Assembly (NCBI GenBank): GCA_946965045.2
Contig: OX337229.1
Location: 1,798,001 to 1,862,000 of the forward strand
Length of the DNA stretch: 64,000 nt
Origin: Epithemia pelagica
Taxonomy: Eukaryota > Bacillariophyta > Bacillariophyceae > Surirellales > Surirellaceae
Direction: 5' to 3'
Below the pieces are notes generated by a model, which saw only the letters and a program-made list of their open reading frames with translations, made no database searches and was not told the DNA's origin. Shown here piece after piece: positions 10,210-19,574 of the stretch (position 1 is the first letter of the stretch; the number at the start of each line of letters is the position of its first letter). Both the position numbers and the translations under genes were made by a program.

Positions 10210-10552
10210 ATGGATTCCCTTCCTCCCAACGATCCCAACCGCAACAATAACAACAACAACAACAACAACAACAACAATATGGCGGCCAAAGAGACCCCGT
10301 ATGAGGGACGTCGTTCGCAACGCAACCGACAGAACACAAACGGTCAACAACAGGGTGGTACCATGGACGTCATGGGCGATCTTCAAGACTCACCAGCAGT
10401 TGTCGTAATGTTCCTTGTGGGCGTTGCAACTTGGCTTCTTCGAGAACGATGTGTTTGCTAAGAAGGATCCGACCGGCCGAGATACACTGGAAGATCCTGC
10501 GTTCCGCACCTATTTGGCGGTTATGTATGACAGCCAACCAATCCAATTTTGA
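10210..10552 (+). CDS. Small poly-asparagine protein, apparent frameshift
   Basis: The ATG at 10210 opens a frame with MDSLPPNDPNR, a run of 12 Asn, and then RRSQRNRQNTNGQQQGGTMDVMGDLQDSP. This frame degenerates and stops at 10461. The adjacent +1 frame (open from 10409) reads a far more protein-like C-terminus, ALQLGFFENDVFAKKDP and then DPAFRTYLAVMYDSQPIQF, stopping at TGA 10550-10552. A single indel near 10395-10415, or an unrecognised small intron, would join them into a protein of roughly 113 aa. I do not recognise a family. The Asn run is encoded by an AAC microsatellite (10243-10278), so length variation between alleles is likely. Confidence 0.5.
10243..10278. repeat. (AAC)n trinucleotide microsatellite
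   Basis: Twelve consecutive asparagine codons are present, ten AAC and two AAT, within the start of the small gene at 10210. In-frame triplet arrays of this kind expand and contract without breaking the frame. Confidence 0.85.
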
Positions 10553-11231
10553 TCAATGGAAATGTGAAACAAGGTATTTCCCAAGAATCATCGTTCGGAA
10601 GTAATTGCTGCATTGTGAACTCTTTCAAGTCCCCACAACCAGTACGAAGGGATGCATCACGACGGATACCCAAGGATCTGGTAATTTAACGTTTAGACTA
10701 CACATGATTTCATTATCTCCTCTGTTGACTGTTGACTCGCCAGATTGCTTAGCAGGTTGGACGAAGATGGATTTCCTTGGACATGTGAAGATTGTAGCTG
10801 AGCTGTGTGAAAGGGCACTCAATGTGTGCCGACAGTACCCAACGCATTCCACCCGTGATCTTGAGCTTATGCATTGCGTTTCGACAACACGATCTTCGGA
10901 TGAAGGTTTTGTAGATGAAGCTGTGGATGATTTCCACTACGTGGTAATGACGGGGTTCGAGTCCAACTCCATCTTTTGCAAGCCGTCACGGCGCAAACGA
11001 CTTCAGCACATACACGGAATACAGCAGTAGACGAGGTCCAATACGGATGCAGATTCTTCTTTCGACGAAGTGCACTACCCGTAGAAGAAAGAAAAAGCAA
11101 TAGCAGCACAAGCTTGGAACGTAGTTTTTGCCAAAATAATGTGTGAACATGGCCAGAGAAGTAACTGTATGTCTACATATTAGGGTGATTCGAGCACGAC
11201 AAGACACTCCTTCCTAGTCCGATTTGACGGC
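10553..11231. other. Intergenic, weak unassigned frame
   Basis: A plus-strand frame of about 140 codons runs to 11030 but has no ATG at its 5' end and no family motif. The spacer ends at the PSMA1 stop codon and should contain its 3' UTR. Confidence 0.4.
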
Positions 11232-12168
11232 TTAAGTTTCCATTGCTTGTGGTTCATCGGCTTGCTTCGACTCCTCGCCCTCTGCTGGTTGTTGTGCACC
11301 ATCATTATCGTCATCATCGTCTCCATCGTCATCATCGTTTTTGACTTCCAACTTGGCCAAATATTGTGTCAAGTCCGTGCCTTCCAACATCTTAACCTTT
11401 TCGCCCACTGCCACAACAGCGACACTGGCATTTTCGGTCGTCAATTCATTATCCCCCGAGACACATCCCACCAAGGCCTGCAAGGCATGAACAATCAAGT
11501 CATCCGTGGAACAAGTCGCAAAGCTTTCGTAGTGTTTTTCCAAATAGGTTCGAGCCGATTGACTCCGTGCTCCAATGGCGGACGCATAAAATTCATACAA
11601 ATTTCCCGATGGACAGGTTTGATACAAATGCGGTTCTCCGCCGTTGCTACTGTTGGTATCAATCGATGCCACCAACAAGCCCACACCAAAGGGACGTCGG
11701 ACATAGGTTTGTGTCGTGAGTTGGTGCTTGTCAGCTAAATCTGCCATGAGACTGTGGGGTGCCATGGGAATTCCGTATACATATTTGTGTGTCAAACATT
11801 CTTTTTGCATGTACTTGACCAAAGAACGGGCATCGGCGGTCAAACCGGCAATTCCACAAGCAATGTGATCATCTACCACCATGAGCTTTTTCTGATGACT
11901 ACTAAGTTCTGAAACAGAACGCTTCAACGCTGCCAATACACACACTTTGGCCCCACGAACTCCCACACATGCAGAACCTTGTTTCACAGATTCCATCGCA
12001 TATTCGACCTAGAGAGGTAACAGAGAGTGAAGACCACGGTGAGGAGGCACTCACGTGAGACCGCTACTCAATCAGGCAGCATTCCTTCCGTCCATTCAAC
12101 CTTACCTGCAGAAGACGGCCTTCTGGACTCCATACTGTCACATCGGTATCGTATTGATTGCGAAACAT
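11232..12168 (-). CDS. PSMA1: 20S proteasome subunit alpha type-1 (alpha6)
   Basis: Two exons, complement(join(11232..12008,12106..12168)), give 279 aa. Exon 1 reads MFRNQYDTDVTVWSPEGRLL, the canonical start of this subunit. The 97-nt intron has GTAAGG and CTAG borders and is phase 0. Exon 2 resumes VEYAMESVKQGSACVGVRG, completing the alpha-type N-terminal helix that gates the 20S channel. Downstream are the conserved DHIACGIAGLTADAR, FGVGLLVASID and EFYASAIGARSQSARTYLE blocks. The C-terminal tail is strongly acidic (runs of Asp from the GAT/GAC-rich stretch near 11300), as in many eukaryotic alpha6 subunits. The protein forms part of the outer ring of the 20S core in cytosol and nucleus. It is divergent from COG4, with 297 bp between start codons. 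Confidence 0.95.
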
Positions 12169-12465
12169 GGTTCCAGACTCTACTGTATGAAGAGAAAGCC
12201 TGTGTTTTTGTTGTTGCCTCGGTTGGACGAGATATGGGTCGAAATCTTCCTTCATCGCAAGAGTTCTTTGGTGACGTCTTCGTGAATGAACCAAAGATTT
12301 CATTCATGAATGAGATCTTTTCAGGTTCAGGAAAGCTGGGAAGTGGGTCGAACTCGGAACCCACCTCTTCTCCCATGAGCGCACCACTTTAAATCATAAT
12401 GACTGTTGTGACGACAAAAGAGACTTGGTTCATCTTCCTCGAGGACAATATCGCTCTGATCCATC
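12169..12465. promoter_or_regulatory. Divergent promoter region PSMA1/COG4
   Basis: The 297 bp between the ATG of PSMA1 (12168, minus) and the ATG of COG4 (12466, plus) must hold both 5' UTRs and promoters. Both strands have incidental open frames over this stretch. An imperfect inverted phrase, CGTGAATGAACC/AAAGATTTCATTCATGAATGAGATCTTT, lies at about 12291-12319 with the palindromic core TTCATTCATGAATGA. No TATA box is obvious. Confidence 0.5.
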
Positions 12466-15426
12466 ATGACGATGCTTGCTACTTCTTCGAAATTGACCTT
12501 TGACAGAAAGGAAGATGGTGGCCTGATCAACGTATCAGGCCGAGTCGACAGCAACACCAAAAATGCCAAAGGACAACAAGTGGAAGTTCCCGCCACCATG
12601 TCCGATGCCTTGGATTGTGACGATCCAGAATTTGCCTTGCGGTGTATTGCGGAAGCCTCTGCTGTTGAAGCTGAAAAACAAGCAACAGGACTGCTGGCCA
12701 ATCTCAAAGAATTTTCCTTGGATTTGCCCAAACTGTTGCAACTCGATCCGATGAAACAAAATGCGAACAATCTTGGAGGAGATTCAAGCAGAAGCAGTGG
12801 ACATGAGGATGGCGCGGCACCCGACGACGAAACCAACATCAACGAAAGCAAGTCAGATTTGATTTCCCACAATCAACATCATCCATTACGTCACGCAACT
12901 GCTTGTGCTGATTCTATTTACGAATCTTTGACCAAAATTGCCGTGGGTGGTAGTCAAGCCTCACAAGAAATTCGGCAACTGGAGCAAGAAAAGGAGGCCA
13001 TTGAAACCGAAGTATCCTGTATCGCGACGGCATTGGCCTTACGACAAGCCGAAACACAAACCAACTCTGCTTGGCAAAACAGGGATTTTGTCACTGCGGC
13101 CAAAGCTATTCAACCATGGTTGCAATGGAAGCAACAATATCAATCGATTGCGAACGAGAGTAAAAGCAAGGTGTCGTTGTTGGAACGACAAGCAGGCGAA
13201 AATGTGGACGAAATGATTCGTAAAAAGAAACGCGTTGTTGCCTTTGCGGGGGAATATGCTCTCGAACAACTGGAACGAATCTATCAGCAACTACAACAGG
13301 TCTTGCTGCAGAAATACGAAGAAGCTGTTCAGCAGGGGAACTTGCAACTCATTGGGAACTACACCCCCTTGCTCGGAAAGCTTCAACTGGAACCAAAGGC
13401 TGTGCAGCTATATGCTCAATTTCTCAAGGGTGTCCTTCATAATCAACTACTGGCGTCAGAAAACGACAGCAAGGAAGGACAGTCAGATGGCGGGAGCAAT
13501 AATACCTTTAACCAGAAAATGGCCAAGGTTTACAATGTCTCAGTATCGGCTCTTCGCCATCATTTACCCATGGTGTCCCATTGTTTGTTCAAAGCCAATG
13601 GAGATGTGGCTGTTGTTCGACTGGTACACGAAGAGTGTACCGAAAAGGTTCTGCCCTTGTGGCGGAGTTACCAACGAGAACGTCAATTTGGATCCGTTCG
13701 TCGACATGCGGAACGGATTGCCGATCTTTATCAACAAGGCGACGATGACGATGTCGTGGACCCTACTGAAGCCGATGCATCATTCGCAACTCACATTGGT
13801 TCCTTGTCCGACGTCGATTCAGCCATGGAAGAAGCGGCCCTTTGTATTCAACATGCGGAGTCCTATTTGCGATTCATTCAACACACATGCAAAGAAGTCA
13901 ACAAAGCTCGTCATTTGCGTCATGAAAAACAATATCAACAAGCAAGCAGCAATTCTTCAGAAACAAAGGAAGAATCCCCTCCACCATTCAAGGCAATTGA
14001 GATTTTACCCCCGTCCACACCGCTCCATGAGATGGTAGCCGAAGTGGGTGGTCAGTACGTAGTCATTGAGCGTTGCCTCATGTTGGCAACTATGCATCGA
14101 GCATTCGCGGCAGAAACGAATATGGAAGATTCCAAAAACTACCGACCTCTGACGGTGCGATCTAACTCCTCGGGAGTGACACCATATCCAAGCAACACTT
14201 TTCCTCAATATCGTAAGAAGCAACCCCTTCAGTCTATTTTGGTGGAAACCTGTTTTTATACTGCTCGTCGCAGTACCCAACGGGCGTTTTTTACAGGCCA
14301 TACTGGAACGGCAAGTGCCATGGCCAATTTTTGTGTTGAAGCCTTGAGTTCTACCTTATTGGACGTCTTGCGGCAACGAGCAGAGGAATATGGCGTCGCG
14401 CAACTCAAACCAGGAGATGGGCTTTTGGTTGGATCGGCCAATTACTTCACCACGACCACGGCGGTTATGATTGGCCGCCCGGCTTCGGCGGCGGCAGGAG
14501 GCACAACGTCCAATCAAGAAGACGAGGAACGGCGCCAAGAAAAGGTTGCTCACGCATCGGCCCTCCTTAACGATATTCACGTGGCTGCTCATCATACCGA
14601 ACAACTCATGACCATGCTCAACGAGGCCATCTCCAAGGGATTCACGCCCAACACTCACGCTACAGAACAACTTGTCCTTTGCGTTAAATCGTTCTCCTCC
14701 GTGCAAGATCAATTTCGTGCTGCCGCGGATGGGGCAATTGAATCTTTGGAATCCATTCTGAAGCCTCGTATTCGTTCGATTGTGAGCGAGGCAGTTGGGT
14801 CCGAAAGTAGCAGCAGTACGTTTATGGTTTCCCCCGTCATGGGCAAGCAATCCAATCCCAGTGGAGGTATGATGGGTGGTGGTGGTGGAGGCGGCAACAC
14901 GACACGAATGAATTACAATTTGGATGAAGAAGCCTACAACTTTTTGCAGCTCAGTGAGGGTTACATGGCACGTCTGTTTGCGTTATTGGAAGAGCTCGTG
15001 GAACCACTGAAACAGTTTTTGGCTCCTCAGCTCTGGGACTCGTTGTGGCTCAGCATCATCGGAACCACAGCCAAACGATTGGAAACCTTGCTTCGTAAAA
15101 CCAATTTCACAGCACTAGGAGCCTTGGCGTTTGATTCAGATATTCGAGACTTTGTTTCCTTTACTCGCGGATTACTTCTGTCGGATCAAGACAAACTTGC
15201 TTCCAATGCGGGAGTGACCAAGACCTGTGTACCCCTGGGACGTTTGTCTCAAATGGCGAAGCTGTTGAATGCGGACGAAGTGGACGATGTCATTGATGTC
15301 ATTTCCTCCTTGAAACGCAAGGGTAATTGGGACTGGAAATTGGATGAAGCACAAACCTTTTTGGCTCTCCGATTCCCACAAGAAAAAGTGAAAAGCGTGC
15401 TTCGATTGAAAGACCAAGACCTTTAA
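12466..15426 (+). CDS. COG4: Conserved oligomeric Golgi complex subunit 4
   Basis: The single-exon frame from the ATG at 12466 encodes 986 aa, longer than the roughly 785-aa animal protein because of low-complexity inserts. The N-terminal region carries a coiled coil (EIRQLEQEKEAIETEVSC), as in other COG lobe A subunits. The central part contains VLVETCFY-type and KEVLRQRAEEYGV-like helices with Gly/Ala linkers. The C-terminal domain is the best diagnostic: LDEEAYNFLQLSEGYM, LEELVEPLKQFLAPQLWDSL, LRKTNFTALGALAFDSDIRD, RLSQMAKLLNADEVDDVIDV and a final WKLDEAQTFLALRFPQEKVK. COG4 tethers vesicles in intra-Golgi retrograde transport and binds SNARE/SM proteins in the cytosolic COG complex. A Gly-rich loop (GGMMGGGGGGG) near residue 810 is a local expansion. 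Confidence 0.9.
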   Translation: MTMLATSSKLTFDRKEDGGLINVSGRVDSNTKNAKGQQVEVPATMSDALDCDDPEFALRCIAEASAVEAEKQATGLLANLKEFSLDLPKLLQLDPMKQNANNLGGDSSRSSGHEDGAAPDDETNINESKSDLISHNQHHPLRHATACADSIYESLTKIAVGGSQASQEIRQLEQEKEAIETEVSCIATALALRQAETQTNSAWQNRDFVTAAKAIQPWLQWKQQYQSIANESKSKVSLLERQAGENVDEMIRKKKRVVAFAGEYALEQLERIYQQLQQVLLQKYEEAVQQGNLQLIGNYTPLLGKLQLEPKAVQLYAQFLKGVLHNQLLASENDSKEGQSDGGSNNTFNQKMAKVYNVSVSALRHHLPMVSHCLFKANGDVAVVRLVHEECTEKVLPLWRSYQRERQFGSVRRHAERIADLYQQGDDDDVVDPTEADASFATHIGSLSDVDSAMEEAALCIQHAESYLRFIQHTCKEVNKARHLRHEKQYQQASSNSSETKEESPPPFKAIEILPPSTPLHEMVAEVGGQYVVIERCLMLATMHRAFAAETNMEDSKNYRPLTVRSNSSGVTPYPSNTFPQYRKKQPLQSILVETCFYTARRSTQRAFFTGHTGTASAMANFCVEALSSTLLDVLRQRAEEYGVAQLKPGDGLLVGSANYFTTTTAVMIGRPASAAAGGTTSNQEDEERRQEKVAHASALLNDIHVAAHHTEQLMTMLNEAISKGFTPNTHATEQLVLCVKSFSSVQDQFRAAADGAIESLESILKPRIRSIVSEAVGSESSSSTFMVSPVMGKQSNPSGGMMGGGGGGGNTTRMNYNLDEEAYNFLQLSEGYMARLFALLEELVEPLKQFLAPQLWDSLWLSIIGTTAKRLETLLRKTNFTALGALAFDSDIRDFVSFTRGLLLSDQDKLASNAGVTKTCVPLGRLSQMAKLLNADEVDDVIDVISSLKRKGNWDWKLDEAQTFLALRFPQEKVKSVLRLKDQDL

Positions 15427-15551
15427 TCATAGTTAGGAAGTATGAGACAAGCTCTGAACATCTTTGAACTCATGAAGAATCATTTAGATTAGCTCATACC
15501 GTTTGAGTCTACCGGACAAGCATAGAGTATAACCTTCGTCAGTTAACTCTT

Positions 15552-17120
15552 TTAGGTGAGGCGTGTTTCTCGCATCGTCACGGAGACACGACGGTCGGAC
15601 AAAAGATCACCGTTCTCAATCCCATGTGCGTAATCGTATCGCACCTTCCCTGTTAGTACCTGAAGACATCGACGTTTCAACAACACCTTGTGTTGATTGC
15701 TCTTATCTCGCGTTCCTACTCCACGCTCATATTGATAGGTCATGAAACAATCACCAGCCAAGGACAAATTGGCAATTGGTTCCTTGTGTTTCTTTCGATC
15801 ATCGACATGTGATACCAAGAAGTGCCCCTGAGACCGACGATAGGAGATTGAATTGATCTCATTTGGAACGCACCCCTGCATGATGCTTGTTGATAGACGG
15901 GCCAACCGGGGGAGGATGATTGATGTCATAAATGAGGGCAACGGGTGCTTCCCTGGCCGGACACTGTACGGATTCCATAGATCATGATCAATGCCATATC
16001 GCTTCTCACAATGTCTCCCTGAATGCTTCTCATAAACCCATTTCTGGTTCGAATCCCCATCCAATTCTTTCAAGATCAATGTCTCTTCTGCCTCAGTAAC
16101 AAAGTCCTCAAAGAGAAACAAACCAGGAATCGGTTCGTTTGTGTGACTTATCCGATTTGTTATCATTTCAGTCGCTCGTTGCGATGGATTCACCCTCTCA
16201 AGACGTTCTTTGACCCGAACAGTCAAGGGAGATTCTCGCATGGTCAAGGACACTCGCCGATCGGCCAACAAATCACCGTTCTGAATGGCATGAGAAAAGT
16301 CATACCGTGCCTTACCGGTTAGCACTTGCAAACATCGTCGTGGTAAGACCACTCGTGCGACCGGGATAGCCGCATTTCTATGCTGCGCGACATTACGAAA
16401 GGTCATGATACAATCTCCTACCAATGATAAATTGGCAATGGGTTCCTTGGACAATTGTCGATCATCTACATGCGCAATAAGAGAGTGACCCATTTTTCGA
16501 CGGTAGTCAATCGCATTGGCTTCGTTCGGAACACAGCCTGCCATGGGTTTGAGTCCTTTCATTCTTGGCATGAGTATTTGTCGGACAAACGAAGGGAGGG
16601 GATTCTCGGGTGCGGAAACCATGCGATCTCTCAAGTTGCAATGCACGCCCCAGCGCTTCCCATAATGCGTGCCATTGAAATTCACCAATTTCCATGGTAA
16701 CTGACTATTTTCCGCATTGTCACGATGATCCAATAATGGTCCGTTCTTTTCGATGGAAGGTCCATCGAGTTCTGAAAGAATCAATGCTTCTTCTTCTTCG
16801 GTAATAAAGTCCTCATACACAAAAAGTCCGGGTATAGGCTCGTCAGAGGGTTCGCGTATGACTGGAGCGTTATCACCAGAGATGCTCTCCCTCGATCTAC
16901 TATGGTCACTTGGGACGGGTGTCTCGTTTCCTTCACATGAAGAGGCATGTTGCTCCAGGTTGTGCCACGGAAACGAACGATCGCAGAGAGGACAGAGTCC
17001 AAATCCTGACCGCCGTTTGCTCTTCCTTGAAAGTCGGTCAGACCCAGACTTTTGCTTGGTCGTAGCACTACCATGGAAGAAAGCCGACAGCGATGTCTGA
17101 TGAGGCTGTTTGGATGCCAT
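15552..17120 (-). CDS. Tandem AlkB-like 2OG-Fe(II) dioxygenase with PIP box and UBZ-like zinc finger
   Basis: From the ATG at 17120 the protein is 522 aa. Residues 8-15 read QTSLSAFF, a textbook PCNA-interacting PIP box. Residues 43-62 form CPLC-x11-H-x3-C (Cys43, Cys46, His58, Cys62), a UBZ4/Rad18-like ubiquitin-binding zinc finger. Two AlkB-like domains follow, each with the iron-binding HxD and distal His: His217/Asp219/His277 and His438/Asp440/His499. Each is followed by DRRVSLTMRE or DRRVSVTMRE, carrying the 2-oxoglutarate arginines. AlkB enzymes demethylate alkylated bases. PCNA and ubiquitin binding would place this protein at stalled replication forks; that role is inference. The frame continues upstream to an ATG at 17282 that lies inside a transposon TIR, so I prefer 17120. 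Confidence 0.85.
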   Translation of the reverse strand: MASKQPHQTSLSAFFHGSATTKQKSGSDRLSRKSKRRSGFGLCPLCDRSFPWHNLEQHASSCEGNETPVPSDHSRSRESISGDNAPVIREPSDEPIPGLFVYEDFITEEEEALILSELDGPSIEKNGPLLDHRDNAENSQLPWKLVNFNGTHYGKRWGVHCNLRDRMVSAPENPLPSFVRQILMPRMKGLKPMAGCVPNEANAIDYRRKMGHSLIAHVDDRQLSKEPIANLSLVGDCIMTFRNVAQHRNAAIPVARVVLPRRCLQVLTGKARYDFSHAIQNGDLLADRRVSLTMRESPLTVRVKERLERVNPSQRATEMITNRISHTNEPIPGLFLFEDFVTEAEETLILKELDGDSNQKWVYEKHSGRHCEKRYGIDHDLWNPYSVRPGKHPLPSFMTSIILPRLARLSTSIMQGCVPNEINSISYRRSQGHFLVSHVDDRKKHKEPIANLSLAGDCFMTYQYERGVGTRDKSNQHKVLLKRRCLQVLTGKVRYDYAHGIENGDLLSDRRVSVTMRETRLT

Positions 17121-17275
17121 TAGAGATTGGCTTGTCTTTTTTTTTCCCCGCCGCTTCGCTCTGTATGTGAGAACTGTAAACCCGCGCCGATTTTGAATCA
17201 CAAAACCCGACTCAATTGCCCCAGGGGCAACTCCTCCTCCTCCTTCCAACGAAGCTAGGGTACTACTCCTCCTAA

Positions 17276-17313
17276 GGAACATCGCGAAATTGCCTTTTGC
17301 GCCTGATGGTCAG
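17276..17313. repeat. Left TIR of Harbinger element
   Basis: Starts GGAACATCGCGAAATTGC and continues through a T-run and a GCCTGATGGTCAG end. The mate lies at 20833-20865 in inverted orientation. The CAT inside it (17280-17282) is an ATG on the minus strand that is in frame with the AlkB gene. Confidence 0.9.
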
Positions 17314-17434
17314 CAACGTCGGCAACATGACACTCATAGCAAAGGCTCGTAGCAGCGGTAGCTTACCAAGTCAACCTATAGATACAATCAGTTGGCATAC
17401 AAATAGACAACTAACATTCATTAGTCATTAGGCA

Positions 17435-18402
17435 CTAGTCTTCGTAGTCAACCTGAAATAGTTGTTCGCCGTTGTTGATTGTAAGCTGGCAGACGATGGC
17501 AACAGCTCTGAAAACGTCCGCATGCTGGTTGAACTCGCGTCGAAATGTCTGGGCGAGGCAGCCCCAAAGCTTGAACCTCTTGTTGATTGTTTCCTGACGA
17601 CTACGGACACGTTGTTGCATTTTTTTCTTTTCGGGTAGATTGGTGAAGCCCTTTGGGCATTTGACTTTCTGGGGATGTTCCCCGACGTATCCATCATCTG
17701 CTTCAATGCGCTTGTTGGGTTCAAGGTGCGAGAGTAGTGAGTTGCGGAAGATCATAAGATCATTCCACAACCCACACTCATATGGCCCGTTGATCCACAC
17801 AATATCTCCGGTGCGAATACAAAGGCCCACCTCATACCGAAGACCACTCTTTTTAAACTTGTACGAAAAAAACCTGCGGCCATGCTCGGGGACACGAAAG
17901 TCCGTCCCATCAACTGACATCAGGCAGTCATTGCCAATATCTGTCTTAAACCTATTCTCAAATATTATCTGAAGCAATCTGGTTAGATAAGAAAAGACAG
18001 ACATCACTTTCGCAAAGTAGGAGCACCACTTACCACTAGGGGTTCTAGGTTTGCAATCGCCGGAATGAATAACCACGTCCACTTGCGGAAGGTTTCCGGG
18101 TCAACACCACCTACAAGGGCACACAATGACTTTGCATTTGAGTAGACCTTCAGAAATAGAAGGGTCCACAACAAATGAGTCATTGTACCCCCTGTAGGTA
18201 TGGTGTCGGTGGTTCCCAGCAAGGACCACAAAGACAAAAACACTGCCACCGAACACCCAAAAAAACTCTGGAACTCCAGATCCTCAGTCTCTGGAGAGCG
18301 CTGTCTTCGACCATCACGTCCCCAGATCCGACGAGCAATCCTGAGCACATCATTGGCATCAGGTGGCTCGGGCCGTGGTCGCTTTCGATCTGGTTCATTC
18401 AT
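17435..18402 (-). CDS. PIF/Harbinger DDE transposase
   Basis: Two exons, complement(join(17435..17968,18034..18402)), give 300 aa. A start at 18513 would add 37 residues. The 65-nt intron is GTAAGT...TTCAG and phase 0. The N-terminal helical region is followed by the DDE_4-type catalytic core. The first Asp is in MSVDGTDFRVPE, the second in RIEADDGYVGEHP, and the Glu in RVRSRQETINKRF. The intervening RYEVGLCIRTGDIVWINGPY block is typical of this superfamily. The enzyme would cut at the TIRs and insert at a TAA/TTA target, in the nucleus, with the Myb-like partner encoded at 19575-20686. The triad is intact and no stop interrupts the spliced frame, so function is plausible. Confidence 0.88.
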
Positions 18403-18935
18403 CTTTTGTTGTGACACAGTTTGGTATTTGATGTTGTCTGGCTGGGGAGCAGGGGTCGTGTGAGAGTTGCACCAACCGACACCCAAGACCCCAAACAAGT
18501 TATGCCCAATCATTGATTACACATGAAAAGCAGGAAGGGTTAGGTGAGTCATCTACTATATGTTCAAAAAGTTCTGTTGGTCATGTCACATGGACATAAA
18601 ATTATTGGTACATAGCCAACACACCAATCATAGATCATAGTTAGGAGTAGTCATAGCCCATGGACAACGGACATTCCTCACAGATCATGCTCATAACCTT
18701 AATAGAGTGGCAAGACAACAACAACTATTGTAGGAACTAGTTAACGATTCTACCGGGACCCATTTGAACTTTGAAGTCATTGGACGTTGAGTTTACTCTA
18801 TGACATTGGATTCGGGGAAGCACATGAACAAAGAAATCACATCTCTGTTGTGTGCTCGTTTCTGATCTTCCATAGATTAATATATGCCCTGTATGTGTGA
18901 CTGAATAATTGATTTTCTGTACAGGTTTTTTGTTT

Positions 18936-19224
18936 TACACTTTTTGGCCGTTTTACACTTTTTGGCCGTTTTGCACTTTTTGGCCGTTTTGCACTTTTTG
19001 GCCGTTTTGCGCCTTTCGGCCGTTTTGCGCCTTTCGGCCGTTTTGCGCCTTCCAGTACAAAATCCTACGTATTTTCTCGTAGCACCGGCCGTTTTGCGCC
19101 TTTTGGTCGTTTTGCGCCTTTTGGACGCTTTGCGCCTTTTGGCCGTTTTGCATTTTTCGGCCGTTTTGCATTTTTCGGCCGTTTTGTGATTTCCGTAGTT
19201 TTGCGATTTCTGTAGTTCTGCGAT
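18936..19224. repeat. 18-bp minisatellite inside the Harbinger element
   Basis: About 13-14 imperfect copies of an 18-bp unit close to GGCCGTTTTGCGCCTTTT run through this stretch. A non-repeat insert of about 30 bp (near 19053-19086) divides them into two blocks. The unit keeps frame in both directions and so creates artificial repetitive open frames on both strands. The array lies between the divergent transposase and Myb-like genes, where their promoters should be. Confidence 0.85.
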
Positions 19225-19574
19225 TCAATCCTACTCGCTTAAGCCCATCTAAATTGTGGTCACTAATATGTAGCAGCATAGCATGGATCTGCTCGTCACC
19301 GTCACACTTACTCGTAAACCATTAGTTCACTCATCACATAAAAAATTGTTACTATACCCCTAGTTATGCCTGCATGATTTAGTATTGACTTGCTGCCGGT
19401 TTTATAGGTAGAAAGATTTAAGCCTATCAGTGATGTCTCACGAGTTCCCATGTGATACGTCTCCCTCCCGCTCTGAATTTTGTTCCCGCATGTCACAGGT
19501 TGTGGGTTGTTGCTTCACAGGACTGAAGCCTGTTGTGGTTTCTCAAAAAGAAAATCTCGCCACAAAACCACATA

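Noticed and set aside
10940-10975. GGGTTCGAGTCC resembling an internal B box of a tRNA gene
   Set aside because: No A box at the proper distance and no flanking stems.
11247-11738. 163-codon plus-strand frame
   Set aside because: Antisense shadow of PSMA1.
12327-12872. 181-codon minus-strand frame opposite the start of COG4
   Set aside because: Overlaps the conserved COG4 coding sequence and has no motif.
17121-17282. 54-residue N-terminal extension of the AlkB protein as the native start
   Set aside because: Its ATG is transposon TIR sequence and the peptide is low-complexity; kept as a finding, not as the annotated start.
18936-19224. Possible CRISPR array
   Set aside because: Contiguous 18-bp tandem units without unique spacers, inside a eukaryotic transposon; a minisatellite.
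18944-19279. Repetitive open frames on both strands over the minisatellite
   Set aside because: Created by an 18-bp unit that keeps frame; peptide is pure repeat.
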